Of a stretch of 64,000 nucleotides of DNA, positions 24,491 through 34,008 are shown in pieces. The translations under genes were made by a program, and so were the position numbers. Source of the DNA: QHXW01 sp035297145 (lineage in GTDB: Bacteria; Acidobacteriota; Terriglobia; Bryobacterales; Bryobacteraceae); assembly GCA_035297145.1 (NCBI GenBank), contig DATGZN010000101.1:8954-72953 (forward strand), given 5' to 3'. How positions within the stretch are numbered: the stretch's first letter is position 1; the number at the start of each line of letters is the position of its first letter. The notes beneath the pieces were generated by a model. The model did no database searches, had not been told where the DNA came from, and was given only the letters and a program-made list of their open reading frames with translations.

Positions 24491-26056
24491 TCAGAGCGTC
24501 TTGAGAAACGCGATGAGCGCCTTGCGATCCGCCGAAGACAGATCCAACCCGAATGGGTGGCCTGTCACGGCAAAGGTTTTCGCGCCGTAGGGCTTGAAGC
24601 CGGTGGGGACGTAATCACCTCGCACGCGGTTCGGGTCGAACCAATCTTCCAGGGTTGCGCACCAGCCGCCGTGACCGAACATGCCTCGATACCACACCCC
24701 CTTTAGCGATGGCACTTTGTAGTAGCCGGTTCCTCTGCGCGTTTTCATCGTGAGGTTTGGATCCGTTCCAACCGAAATTGGGAAGATGTCGAGAGTCGCG
24801 CGCGCGTCCGCCGGGACATGGAAGCCTTCCGCGGGTGTGAGCTTGTTGCTCGTATACAAGGGCGGCACGTGGCACATGACACAGCCCTGATACTGGAAGA
24901 CCTTTTGGCCGCGCGCCGCGAGCGAATCCAATTTATTGGGATTCTCCGGTGGCTGCAATGAATAGACGTATAACGCCAAAGCGTAAAGTTGCTCGTCGCT
25001 ATAGCGGCCTCCGACGGCGATGGGATCAGCCGGATCAAGCCGCGTTGTTGAAGAAAGGAATTCGGCCGGAACAAAACCATCGTAGCTCGCCAGATCGTCC
25101 GCCCCCTGGTTGAACGCGGCGTATCTCATGAGGTCAGAGATGGAACGCTGTTTTTGCAAACCCGTGCGGTCCAGGTAGTGCCTATCTTTCACGCCAATCA
25201 GGTCTGGTACCTGGACGGGATAAAACAAGTTTGCTCGATGGCGTGTCATGACCCCGGCTGGAATCGCGTCATGAGCCGAGACTAGCTGGTCAAAGGAGAG
25301 AGCGTCCATGGGCATCAGCGGATCGGGAGTGACCCATGGCGCCGCAAAGAGACTACGGTCGAGCCGGCGCAGAAATGCATCGCTTTTTGACAGTTGGTCA
25401 GGCGTAGCAGAAGAGTTCTGAAAGCCCCAGGCCTTGCTCTTTTCGAACGGAAAATTGCCCTGCGCTCCTTTTAGGACGCTGCCATCAGCCATAACCCGCG
25501 TATGGCAGAATCCACAAGCAAAATCCCCCAAATCGATTGTGCCCTGCTTACGGATCACGTAGCGAACGTACGGCAGCGTGCCATCCTTGGCGATTGGCGC
25601 GCCGGTTTTTTCATACCACTTCAGATCGCGGATGTCTTCGAGAGCCACAATGCGGTGCGTCTTGATCGGCGTGTTAAAGACCATCTGTCCTGCCTGTATC
25701 CAGTCGCGTTCGGTCTTGAGCGGAGGCTTGTGACCGGCGTCATCCCATACAACCTCGGGTTCCTGCTTCTTGAGCCATTCCATGTAGCCCGCCGGTTCGC
25801 GGCCCGGCGCGTAGACCGGATAGTCCTTATAGACGGGGCGGACTGGGATTTTGTAGTAGTAGCCGGAAGAAATATGCTTTGGCGAACCAACCGGGTTCGC
25901 GAGTGGAACCTCCACTGTCGCGATTGCCTCGTCATCCCAGACGCGGGGCACAGAGAGAGGGACCGCCTGCGGCTCGACTTGGGCGTTCAGCGGGGGGCCA
26001 ACCACCGTCACAAGCAGAACGAGTCGCAAAAGGCACTTATCGAGAAAAAATCGCAT
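24491..26056 (-). CDS. Secreted dihaem cytochrome c protein
   Basis: A 521-residue exported protein with two CxxCH haem sites: CGFCH in the central part and CVMCH in the C-terminal third. The signal peptide is LRLVLLVTVVGPPLNAQ. Local motifs such as GQKVFQYQGCVMCHVPP and YKVPSLKGVWYRGMFGHGG resemble the C-terminal haem domain of di-haem cytochrome c peroxidase-like proteins. It may carry electrons to or from a periplasmic oxidase. The ATG at 26056 is preceded by AGGAGG; the longer frame to 26242 lacks a ribosome-binding site. It is divergent from the CadC-like regulator. Confidence 0.85.
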   Translation of the reverse strand: MRFFLDKCLLRLVLLVTVVGPPLNAQVEPQAVPLSVPRVWDDEAIATVEVPLANPVGSPKHISSGYYYKIPVRPVYKDYPVYAPGREPAGYMEWLKKQEPEVVWDDAGHKPPLKTERDWIQAGQMVFNTPIKTHRIVALEDIRDLKWYEKTGAPIAKDGTLPYVRYVIRKQGTIDLGDFACGFCHTRVMADGSVLKGAQGNFPFEKSKAWGFQNSSATPDQLSKSDAFLRRLDRSLFAAPWVTPDPLMPMDALSFDQLVSAHDAIPAGVMTRHRANLFYPVQVPDLIGVKDRHYLDRTGLQKQRSISDLMRYAAFNQGADDLASYDGFVPAEFLSSTTRLDPADPIAVGGRYSDEQLYALALYVYSLQPPENPNKLDSLAARGQKVFQYQGCVMCHVPPLYTSNKLTPAEGFHVPADARATLDIFPISVGTDPNLTMKTRRGTGYYKVPSLKGVWYRGMFGHGGWCATLEDWFDPNRVRGDYVPTGFKPYGAKTFAVTGHPFGLDLSSADRKALIAFLKTL

Positions 26057-26280
26057 GGATCGCCTCCTACCAACGAATTGAAATTGTGAACTTCCCAATC
26101 CCTGGATTCCGTGTCGCACTCCGGCAGTGTCGCCGCGTCCGCTGCTCATGAGCAATGGAGGAAATCTGGAGAATCCTGTATTTCGCGTGTATCTTTTCTG
26201 GAGGCCGTTCAACTTACTGAGTAGTCGAGCCTTCGCTGACACTCTGGCCAGGATGTAGAATCAGACGAACTTGGGAATAC

Positions 26281-28449
26281 ATGGACCTCATCAGATTCGA
26301 GGACTTTGATCTGGACGCGCGCAGCTATCGTTTACGCCGCTCCGGTGAAGACTTGAAATTGGAACGGATCCCCTTTGAGCTGTTGCTGCTGCTGGTTGGC
26401 CACCCTGGAGAGTTGGTCACGCGGGAACAGATCATTGAAAAACTCTGGGGCAAAGGTGTCCAGCTGGATACGGAAAATGCCATCAATACGGCCGTCCGGA
26501 AGGTTCGGCTGGCGCTCGGCGACGATCCGATGCAACCTCGATTCGTCCAAACCGTAACCGGTAGGGGATATCGCTTCATCGCGAGCGTGGCTTGCCCAAG
26601 TTCACCGGCAACCGGAGAGAAGCCCGACCAAAGCCTGGAGCCGGACAGGTTCACAGGCTCCTCCACGGTCATCCCCGTTAACGGTGGAACCGTGGATCTT
26701 CCGGACACGGAACGACGAAAGAAACCCTCGCGCTTTGCTATTGTGACGGCGGCCGCAGTGTTCCTTACCGTTCTCGGTATCATCTCCATGCGCTCGAACA
26801 CGGCCTTGCCACGAGCCTCAAACTACGTCCAGATCACCAATGATGGCCAAGCCAAGCAGGGACCGGTGTTAACAGACGAGCTGCGGCTGTATTTCGTCGA
26901 AGGGTCGCAGAATCATCGATCGGTGGCGCAGGTTTCGGTTTCAGGTGGCGAGACGACCGTTCTTCCGAACCCTTTGGAAACGCCGTATCTGATGGATATT
27001 GCGCCGAATCGATTCGATGTTTTGGCCGGATCTCTTAGTCCCGGCGCCAACTCGGCGGCGTCTAACCTGGCGCTTTGGGTCTTAGCCCTTCCGGCGGGCG
27101 GAGTTCGTCGCGCAGGCGGGGTCGTGGCCGATGATGCGACCTGGTCTCCAGACGGGCGGGAGATAGCCTATGTGACCGGCAACGACTTGTACCGATGCCG
27201 AAACGATGGGAGCGGAGGAAGAAAGTTAGCGACGCTGCCGGGGGCCTCTTCTTGGATTCGCTGGTCTCCGGACGGAACCCGGCTACGGTTGACGCTGACT
27301 GACAATACCAACGGCTTCTCCTCGATCTGGGAAGTATCAGCCGATGGCAAGATGACTCATCCTATTCTTCCGGGTTGGAATCCAGCGCCATCGGAGTGCT
27401 GCGGCAATTGGACCCCAGACGGCAGGTACTTCGTTTTTCAGTCCAACCAGAACGGCAAAACCGAGGTCTGGGCGATGCAAGAGAAACGAGGACTGCTCAC
27501 GATCGGCTCAGGGGAACCCGTGCGCCTGACGGCCGGCCAAATGAACTCCCTCGCTCCCGTGGTTGGTCCCAATGGAAAGAAGCTCTACGTCATAGGCCAG
27601 CAATTGCGAGGCGAACTGGTACACTACGAATCGAAATCCGGCGAGTTCGTGCCTTACCTGTCGGGAATATCGGCCGAGTTTGTCGATTTTTCAAGAGATG
27701 GGAAATGGGTGACCTACGTCAGCTTCCCGGAACACACCTTGTGGCGGAGCAAGATTGACGGAAGTGAGCGCCTGCAACTGACTTTGCCTCCCGTGCAGGC
27801 AACCATGCCTCGATGGTCCCCTGACGGTAAACGAATCGCGTATTTTGACACGGCGCCTGGGAAGCCTTGGAGAATCTCATTGATTTCGGCCGAGGGGGGA
27901 ACGCCCGAACGGCTTTTGGAAGAACCGAGAAATGAGATGGACCCCAACTGGTCTGCGGACGGGAATTCTCTGATCTTCAGTTACTTCCCGATTTTCGATA
28001 AAGCGCCTCCGGAAAAACTCGGCATATACATGGTTGACGTACGCACTCGAAATGTGAAAAAGTTGCCGGGATCGGATGGCCTATGGACGCCTCGGTGGTC
28101 ACTCGATGGCCGTTACATCGTAGCGAGATCCTTGGACTCTCATTCTTTGATGCTTTTCGATTTCCATTCACAAACCTGGAGGGAACTGGTAAGAGGGGCT
28201 TACTTCGGCGTTACGAACTGGTCGGCGGACGGGCGATTTGTCTACTACTTACGGCGCGGAAGGGAGCCTGCTGTATTGCGCGTAGGAATAACAGATGGAA
28301 GCGTGGAACAGATCGCCGGCCTTAAGGACCTGCGCCAAACCGGGTTTCGGGGCGCATTCTGGACTGGACTCGCTCCGGATGATTCACCGTTAGTCTTGAG
28401 AGACACCGGCACACAGGAGATTTACGCTCTCGATTTGCAGGCCCCCTGA
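26281..28449 (+). CDS. CadC-like transcriptional regulator with TolB-like propeller
   Basis: A 722-residue membrane-bound regulator. Residues ~1-105 form an OmpR/CadC-type winged helix (FELLLLLVGHPGELVTREQIIEKLWG ... VRLALGDDPMQPRFVQTVTGRGYRF). One membrane helix is at about 158-176 (FAIVTAAAVFLTVLGIISM). The periplasmic ~540 residues contain six or more PD40/TolB-type repeats (WSPDGREIAYV, WSPDGTRLRL, WSPDGKRIAYF, WSADGNSLIF, WSLDGRYIVA, WSADGRFVYYL). This one-component architecture is abundant in Acidobacteriota. The ligand is unknown, and the divergent cytochrome gene is a possible target. Confidence 0.92.
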   Translation: MDLIRFEDFDLDARSYRLRRSGEDLKLERIPFELLLLLVGHPGELVTREQIIEKLWGKGVQLDTENAINTAVRKVRLALGDDPMQPRFVQTVTGRGYRFIASVACPSSPATGEKPDQSLEPDRFTGSSTVIPVNGGTVDLPDTERRKKPSRFAIVTAAAVFLTVLGIISMRSNTALPRASNYVQITNDGQAKQGPVLTDELRLYFVEGSQNHRSVAQVSVSGGETTVLPNPLETPYLMDIAPNRFDVLAGSLSPGANSAASNLALWVLALPAGGVRRAGGVVADDATWSPDGREIAYVTGNDLYRCRNDGSGGRKLATLPGASSWIRWSPDGTRLRLTLTDNTNGFSSIWEVSADGKMTHPILPGWNPAPSECCGNWTPDGRYFVFQSNQNGKTEVWAMQEKRGLLTIGSGEPVRLTAGQMNSLAPVVGPNGKKLYVIGQQLRGELVHYESKSGEFVPYLSGISAEFVDFSRDGKWVTYVSFPEHTLWRSKIDGSERLQLTLPPVQATMPRWSPDGKRIAYFDTAPGKPWRISLISAEGGTPERLLEEPRNEMDPNWSADGNSLIFSYFPIFDKAPPEKLGIYMVDVRTRNVKKLPGSDGLWTPRWSLDGRYIVARSLDSHSLMLFDFHSQTWRELVRGAYFGVTNWSADGRFVYYLRRGREPAVLRVGITDGSVEQIAGLKDLRQTGFRGAFWTGLAPDDSPLVLRDTGTQEIYALDLQAP

Positions 28450-28596
28450 GGCCGCGAGTCGAAGCCATTCTTTAACCAATGGTATGGCTTATGAGAGGTG
28501 CTTCTGGGCAAATCGGCGGCCGCCTGGAAATAGTCCGACTTAGGTATCGTCGCCTTGTCGGAGAATGCCGGAGCGAATTCTGTCTGCCTACGGCAC

Positions 28597-28652
28597 GGGC
28601 CGACGAACCGCGCTCGGTGGTGATGCGGACCAGCGAGGTGGCGATGCAATAG
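28597..28652 (+). pseudogene. Serine-hydrolase fragment (last ~18 codons)
   Basis: About 56 bp matching the very end of the serine-hydrolase gene (codons for SGDAPRSVVMQIGEAAVE plus stop), including tcggtggtgatgc, and ending with a TAG. It lies just before the PadR promoter, in the gap after the CadC-like gene. Confidence 0.7.
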
Positions 28653-28695
28653 GCGCGGTTGACCTATAGATCCTCTTCATATAGCCTATCTCCAT

Positions 28696-29028
28696 ATGGA
28701 TCTGCTGCAAGGGACGCTGGATATGCTGGTGCTCCGGACGCTGCGCGCCGGATCGCTGCACGGCTACGGAATCGCCAAGAGCATTCGTAGCACCTCAAAC
28801 GAGGCCCTCGATATTGAGTTCGGCTCGCTCTACCCCGCGCTGAAGCGGCTCGAAGCAAAAGGCTGGATCGCGTCCGTGTGGGAAACGTCGGAGCACAATC
28901 GCCGCGCCAAGTTTTACAGGCTCACCGCCGCGGGCCGGAAGCAACTGGTACGGGAACATTCCAAATGGGCCGACTTCGTGAGCGCGGTGGGGCGGATCAT
29001 GGGGACGTTGCCGGAGGTGAAAGGATGA
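28696..29028 (+). CDS. PadR-family transcriptional regulator (acidobacterial type)
   Basis: A 110-residue PadR regulator. It starts MDLLQGTLDMLVLRTL and has the winged-helix core HGYGIAKSI ... FGSLYPALKRLEAKGWI and the usual RRAKFYRLTAAGRKQL wing. It is coupled to the following permease gene (ATGA overlap), the standard arrangement of acidobacterial PadR/ADOP pairs. There is no Shine-Dalgarno. TATAGC at 28680-28685 with TTGACC 15 bp upstream would place transcription close to the ATG, so the mRNA may be leaderless. It probably represses its own operon. Confidence 0.93.
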   Translation: MDLLQGTLDMLVLRTLRAGSLHGYGIAKSIRSTSNEALDIEFGSLYPALKRLEAKGWIASVWETSEHNRRAKFYRLTAAGRKQLVREHSKWADFVSAVGRIMGTLPEVKG

Positions 29029-31643
29029 AGATTTGGAATCGCCTCAAATATCTCTGGCCGGCGTGGCGCCGCCAGCAGGAGCGCGACATGCGCGAGGAGT
29101 TGGAATCCCTCACCGCGATCGCGGGCGCCAACGAACTCGGCAACCTCACGCTGGCGATGGAGGATGTTCGTGCAACCTGGGGCTGGACGTGGCTCGGCAG
29201 TATTTTCGCGGACATCCGCTATTCACTGCGCGCGCTGCGCAGGCAGCCCGCATTTGCCACGGTGGCGGTGCTCTCACTGGCTCTCGCCATCGGCGCGAAC
29301 AGCGCGATCTTCAGCTTCGCCGACGCGCTGCTTCTGCGGCCTCTGCCGGTAAAGAATCCCGCGGATCTCTTCGATGTGACCAACACTACGCCCGACAATC
29401 CTTTCGAAGGCATGTCGTTTCCCGATTACCGCGATCTGCGCAATAAAAACCGGTCCTTCAGCGGGCTGGCCGCTTATCGCGTCACGACGCTGGCGGTAGC
29501 CGCCAGTGCCGCGGCACCGGCACAGATGTGTTTTGCGAACCTGGTGAGCGACAAGTTTTTTCCGGTCATAGGCGTGACGCCTGCGGCTGGCCGCTCGTTT
29601 CTGCCGGACGAAGCAACTGCATTTGCCCAACCTGTCGCCATGGTCAGCTACGACTTCTGGCGGCAGAAGTATGCGGGCGAGCAGTCCGCGATCGGCAGCA
29701 GCTTGCGAATCAACGGGATCGTTTTCACGATTGTCGGTGTAGCCCCGGCGTCCTTTACCGGCCTTGACCGTTTCGCTCTCCCCAGCCTCTTCGTTCCCCT
29801 GGGGATGGCGCAGCGCCTGGACGGCGAGACGGCCGATCCCTTGGAGGACCGCGGACGCCACGATCTGGTAGTCAAGGGCCGATTGAGCGCCGGCCTGTCA
29901 CAGGAATCGGCGCAGGCGGAAGTTGCCACAATCGGGGCCGCCCTGGAACGCGAGTATGTCAAGACGAATCGCAACCGGCACATGGCGGTCCGCACGGAGC
30001 TCGAGAGGCGCATGCAGCAGACTCCACAACTGCTGGCGCTGGTCAAGATGCTGATGGGGCTGGTGGCGCTCATCCTGATTATTGCGTGCTCGAACGTCGC
30101 GAATCTGTTGCTTGCCCGGGGGCGCGCCCGCAGCCGCGAGATCGCAATTCGGCTGTCGATCGGAGCGGGGCGGGGCCGGGTGGTGCGCCAACTGATGACC
30201 GAGAGTCTCATGGTAGCCATGGCGGGCGGCGGCGCGGGATTGTTCGTCGCATACGGCGGTATTCGGTTGCTCGAAACGCTCAGCGTGCCCAGCGATCCAC
30301 CGTTTGTGCTGGGCGTACAGTTGGATTGGCGTATCGTGCAGTTCAGCTTGCTCGCAGCACTGGCGAGTTGTATCTTCTTCGGCCTGGCCCCGGCGTGGCA
30401 GACCGCACGGACGGACTTCGTGAGCGCACTGAAGGCGGGCGGAGACGGCTCGTCCGGCAAGGGGCGCATGGTCGGCCGCGACGTTCTGGTGGCCGGCCAG
30501 ATTGCGCTCGCGATGGTCGTGCTGATCGCAGCCGGCATGTTTCTCGCGGGTTTCCGGAACATGCTGGTGATGCCGCCGGAGTTTCGCACGGACCACCTGA
30601 TCAGCATGGATACAGCGCCCGCCTTGGTGCACTACACGCCCGAACAGACCAAGGTCTTCTACCGCCGGCTTGTCGATCGCGTTCGCACGATGCCCGGCGT
30701 GGCCGTGGTGGCCATGGCCGAATCGCTGCCGCTTTCTCCCTCTCAGACCGCGGTCAATGTAGCGCCCGAGGGGTACCAGTTCCCGAAAGGCCGCGAAACA
30801 GAGCTGGAGTTCGGCGGCGCGGTGGACGCCGCGTACTTCAGCACCCTGCATATCGAAATCAAACGCGGGCGAGCTTTCACCGACGATGACCGCGCCGGAT
30901 CGCACCGGGTGGCGATTGTGAACCAGCAGTTTGCGAAGACCTATTGGCCGGGCCAGGATCCGATTGGAAAGCGGATCCGGCTGAAGAGCGCGGCCGGCGC
31001 TCCGATCGAGGTCGTCGGAGTGGCGAAGAATGGGCACTATCTGGCGGTGAACGAGGCGCCCGCCCCGTACGTGTATGTGCCCTACGAGCAAAACCCGCGT
31101 TCGCGGATGACGTTGGTGGTCGAAGCGGTGGGTGACGCGGGCGCGCTCGCGAAGCCCTTGCGCGACGCGGTTCGATCGATCGACGGCAACGTGCCGGTAT
31201 TCAATCTTCGTCCCGTAGCGACGCTCTACGAAAGCCGCGTGACGGATACGTGGCTGCAGTTCTTCCAGATGGTGGGGACGATGGGATTCATTGGACTGGC
31301 GCTCGCCACGACCGGGCTCTATGGGCTGGTCGCCTACACGGTGACCCGGCGCGTGAAGGAGTTCGGTATCCGCGTCGCTATCGGCGCAGGCCGCCGCGAC
31401 ATTGTGTGGTTCGTCGAGCGCCGCGGATTGATTCTCGCGGGCGTTGGTATCGCGACGGGCGGTGTGCTCACTGCGATGGCGGCACCTATGCTCGCCGCCG
31501 GCTTTCCCGGACTCGGCGTATCTTCCCCCGCCGTATACGTTTTTGTTCCGCTGGTGTTGTTGACGGTCAGCGCGGTTGCAAGCTATGTGCCGGCAAGGCG
31601 CGCCGCGGGGCTGGATCCGCTGCGGGCCCTGCGGAACGAATAG
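29025..31643 (+). CDS. MacB/FtsX-like permease, acidobacterial orphan (ADOP) type
   Basis: An 872-residue membrane protein with the MacB_PCD/FtsX architecture duplicated: two periplasmic core domains, each followed by a three-helix FtsX block. Marker segments are DIRYSLRALRRQPAFATVAVLSLALAIGANSAIFS near residue 65 and the end ARRAAGLDPLRALRNE. No ABC ATPase gene is adjacent, as is usual for this lineage-specific family. The substrate is unknown; related permeases act in macrolide, peptide or lipoprotein export. The ATG at 29025 is chosen because it overlaps the PadR stop and follows AAAGG. Confidence 0.93.
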   Translation: MKIWNRLKYLWPAWRRQQERDMREELESLTAIAGANELGNLTLAMEDVRATWGWTWLGSIFADIRYSLRALRRQPAFATVAVLSLALAIGANSAIFSFADALLLRPLPVKNPADLFDVTNTTPDNPFEGMSFPDYRDLRNKNRSFSGLAAYRVTTLAVAASAAAPAQMCFANLVSDKFFPVIGVTPAAGRSFLPDEATAFAQPVAMVSYDFWRQKYAGEQSAIGSSLRINGIVFTIVGVAPASFTGLDRFALPSLFVPLGMAQRLDGETADPLEDRGRHDLVVKGRLSAGLSQESAQAEVATIGAALEREYVKTNRNRHMAVRTELERRMQQTPQLLALVKMLMGLVALILIIACSNVANLLLARGRARSREIAIRLSIGAGRGRVVRQLMTESLMVAMAGGGAGLFVAYGGIRLLETLSVPSDPPFVLGVQLDWRIVQFSLLAALASCIFFGLAPAWQTARTDFVSALKAGGDGSSGKGRMVGRDVLVAGQIALAMVVLIAAGMFLAGFRNMLVMPPEFRTDHLISMDTAPALVHYTPEQTKVFYRRLVDRVRTMPGVAVVAMAESLPLSPSQTAVNVAPEGYQFPKGRETELEFGGAVDAAYFSTLHIEIKRGRAFTDDDRAGSHRVAIVNQQFAKTYWPGQDPIGKRIRLKSAAGAPIEVVGVAKNGHYLAVNEAPAPYVYVPYEQNPRSRMTLVVEAVGDAGALAKPLRDAVRSIDGNVPVFNLRPVATLYESRVTDTWLQFFQMVGTMGFIGLALATTGLYGLVAYTVTRRVKEFGIRVAIGAGRRDIVWFVERRGLILAGVGIATGGVLTAMAAPMLAAGFPGLGVSSPAVYVFVPLVLLTVSAVASYVPARRAAGLDPLRALRNE

Positions 31644-31701
31644 CCCGGAAATCGTGGTGGATTCCGACGCGGCATCACCGGAAGGACATGGTGGATCGGC
31701 A

Positions 31702-32538
31702 ATGAGAGTCGGAGTTTACTTGTTCGGCTTGGCTACAGTTGCTGCCGGCATCTGCGACCTAGTCTGGGGCGATTTTGACGCCTCCCATCAACCCATCCAG
31801 GCGTTCGGCGACCACATTCCCGGTCGTGAGCTATTCGCGTATATCACCGCCGTCTGGATGATCGCGGGCGGCGCGGCGATCCTGTGGCGCCGGACTGCTA
31901 AAGCCGGTGCGGCGGCGCTGGCCGTCATCTATTTCATCTTTGCGGTCTTTTGGTTGCCTCGATTCTATACGGCGCCTCACGTACTTGGTTTTCGAATTCC
32001 GGTCTATATCGGTGTATTGGCTGGAACCGGCACACAACTCATCGTGGCCGCCGCAGGAGCACTCGTCTACGGATCCCTGGCAACGCACAGTTCGTCTTGG
32101 CCGCGAACGATTCTGATCGCTCGCTGGATATTCGGAGTCTGCTCAATCGACTTCGGCTTGGCGCATTTGACTGGCGTTAAGGATAACGCCGTTTATGTCC
32201 CCAAGTGGATGCCTCTGGGAGGAGAGTTCTGGACCATCGTAACTGGAATTTGCTTCGTACTCGCGGGCCTCGCCATACTCTCGGGAATTTTGGACGTTCT
32301 GGCTGCCCGTCTCCTGGCGCTGATGCTGTTGGTCGTTAGCGCAGTAACATTAGGGCCTATGATCTTTGCTTTTCCCCAAAGACATGATGTCTGGGGCGGC
32401 AACGCGTACAACCTGGCTGCGGTGGCAGCTTGCTGGATCATCGCGGACTGGCTAGCGGCCCGCCAACAGCCGGTTCAAAATCAGCAAAGCGCGAAGCCAG
32501 CGAAGGCGCCCGCTGGCATAGGATCGCGGAACGAATAG
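31702..32538 (+). CDS. DoxX-like integral membrane protein
   Basis: A 278-residue protein with about eight hydrophobic segments (YLFGLATVAAGICDLVWG, AYITAVWMIAGGAAILW, and so on) and conserved-looking loop motifs such as FGLAHLTGVKDNAVYVPKWMP. The last motif is typical of DoxX-like proteins (AHxxxxxxVPxWxP). The family is widespread and of uncertain function; some members are quinol-linked or oxidative-stress related. The ATG at 31702 is preferred over the open frame from 31576, which overlaps the permease gene. Confidence 0.78.
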   Translation: MRVGVYLFGLATVAAGICDLVWGDFDASHQPIQAFGDHIPGRELFAYITAVWMIAGGAAILWRRTAKAGAAALAVIYFIFAVFWLPRFYTAPHVLGFRIPVYIGVLAGTGTQLIVAAAGALVYGSLATHSSSWPRTILIARWIFGVCSIDFGLAHLTGVKDNAVYVPKWMPLGGEFWTIVTGICFVLAGLAILSGILDVLAARLLALMLLVVSAVTLGPMIFAFPQRHDVWGGNAYNLAAVAACWIIADWLAARQQPVQNQQSAKPAKAPAGIGSRNE

Positions 32539-32593
32539 CGCCGGAAGTGCGGCGAAGGGATCGAGCATCAATAAGACGCGCGTTTGGCATCGC

Positions 32594-32623
32594 TTGACAA
32601 GGAAACCTCACACACTTTATTAT
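32594..32623 (+). promoter_or_regulatory. Sigma70-type promoter before the lipase-like gene, with a palindrome
   Basis: TTGACA at 32594-32599 and TATTAT at 32618-32623 with 18 bp between them. Immediately after the -10 is a 12-bp perfect palindrome, AAAAGTACTTTT at 32625-32636, which would cover the transcription start and could be an operator. The coding start is 70 bp after the -10 box. Confidence 0.6.
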
Positions 32624-32692
32624 GAAAAGTACTTTTTCTTGTTACGGAGCGTTTGATGAACGTGTCGGCTGAGCTTGTTTTGGTGGCATCGC

Positions 32693-33925
32693 ATGTCTAA
32701 AACACGGCTGTCCCACCGGATATTCAAAGCGCTCGCAATATTGGCGATATTGGGGGTTCTCGGGGTCGGTGTATTGTTGGCGTCGCTCTGGCTGGAGCAT
32801 CGGACCGCGACTACACTACCGGCGCCCACGGGGCCACTCGCGGTGGGCCGCGCGATCTATGACTGGGTGGATGACAAGGGACTGGACGTCCTGGCTCCCG
32901 CGCCGGGAACCAAGCGCGAACTCCTCGTCTGGGTCTGGTACCCGGCGGTGGCCGGGCAATCAGGTGCAGTTGTAGACGACTACCTGCCCGCTTCCTTAAG
33001 AGCACCAGCCGGCGGTGGCGCCCCGCTCATCTTCAGGCTTCTCACGCGGGATTTGTCGAAAGTCCATGCGCACAGTCTTCGTAACGCCGATGTCTCACCG
33101 CAGCAGCCATCGTACCCTGTGGTAATCATGAGAGCGGGGGCATCCGCCCCCGTGATGAACTACTCGACGCTTGCCGAGGACCTGGCCAGTCACGGTTACG
33201 TCGTCGTGGGATTCGATGCCCCCTATCGCACAATTGAGGTCGTTTTCCCTGACGGCCGGGTAATCGCACGGAGGCCGGAGAACAACCCGGAACTCTTCTC
33301 GGGAGAGGAGCTCGAACATCTCGCCTCCAAGCTGCTGGCCGCGTGGACCGGTGACATCGCGTTCGTCCTCGATCGGTTGGAGCGGTTGAACGCTTCGGAC
33401 GCCACAGGCAAGTTCACGGGCCGGCTCGACTTAACGCGAGTGGGAGTATTTGGCCACTCCTTTGGTGGCGCCACCGCTGCACAATTCTGTTCTCAGGATT
33501 CCAGGTGCAAGGCAGGTATTGATGTGGACGGTTCTCTGCACGGTAGCGTCATTCAGGCAGGCATCCACAAGCCGTTCATGTTTCTCCTGAGCGGCAACGG
33601 GGATTTTTCGTCCGACGCGGAGGTCCGTCAGATCGGGGCTGACATCCAAGCGGTTTATGAACGTCTGCCGCCGGATTCGAGGCTACGCATAACGATCCGT
33701 GGCGCGAACCATTTCACCTTCAGCGACGATGGAGCCCTGTTGAAGAGCCATATCGTGATGGGGGTGCTCCGGGTGTTCGGCATGCTCGGTATCGACGGAC
33801 CCCGCCAGCTTGCCGTTACCGCGTACTGCGTACACAGCTTCTTCGATACGTACCTCAAGGAGCCAGGCGTTTCGCGGCTCCAGATTTCGTCTCCGCTCTA
33901 CGGCGAGATCCAGGTTCTCGAGTGA
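32693..33925 (+). CDS. Membrane-anchored alpha/beta hydrolase (PAF-acetylhydrolase/lipase-like)
   Basis: A 410-residue alpha/beta hydrolase. An N-terminal membrane segment (ALAILAILGVLGVGVLLASLWL) is followed by a catalytic domain. The nucleophile elbow is GHSFGGATAAQF, the probable acid is in LLSGNGDFSSDAEV, and the catalytic His is in RGANHFTFSD. The pattern resembles platelet-activating-factor acetylhydrolase type II and related secreted esterases. The ATG at 32693 is preferred over a TTG at 32675. A strong promoter lies upstream, and the porin gene with a similar promoter follows. Confidence 0.85.
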   Translation: MSKTRLSHRIFKALAILAILGVLGVGVLLASLWLEHRTATTLPAPTGPLAVGRAIYDWVDDKGLDVLAPAPGTKRELLVWVWYPAVAGQSGAVVDDYLPASLRAPAGGGAPLIFRLLTRDLSKVHAHSLRNADVSPQQPSYPVVIMRAGASAPVMNYSTLAEDLASHGYVVVGFDAPYRTIEVVFPDGRVIARRPENNPELFSGEELEHLASKLLAAWTGDIAFVLDRLERLNASDATGKFTGRLDLTRVGVFGHSFGGATAAQFCSQDSRCKAGIDVDGSLHGSVIQAGIHKPFMFLLSGNGDFSSDAEVRQIGADIQAVYERLPPDSRLRITIRGANHFTFSDDGALLKSHIVMGVLRVFGMLGIDGPRQLAVTAYCVHSFFDTYLKEPGVSRLQISSPLYGEIQVLE

Positions 33926-33947
33926 AAGCGCCTCTCGTTCTTCGGGC

Positions 33948-34004
33948 TTGACAAAGAGCTTTTTCCTCTAACATACTATTCTCTATCGACAAAATAGAGA
34001 TTAG
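33948..34004 (+). promoter_or_regulatory. Promoter and inverted-repeat operator of the porin gene
   Basis: TTGACA at 33948-33953 followed at 18 bp by CATACT (33972-33977). Overlapping the -10 region and start site is an 11-bp inverted repeat with one mismatch, CTATTCTCTAT (33976-33986) and ATAGAGATTAG (33994-34004), with 7 bp between the arms. The right arm ends 4 bp before the ATG, so a bound protein would block both transcription and ribosome access. No Shine-Dalgarno is visible. Confidence 0.6.
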
Positions 34005-34008
34005 CTAA

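Noticed and set aside
29898..31091. 397-codon minus-strand frame inside the permease gene
   Set aside because: Antisense shadow with Arg/His-rich low-complexity composition; the permease on the plus strand is certain.
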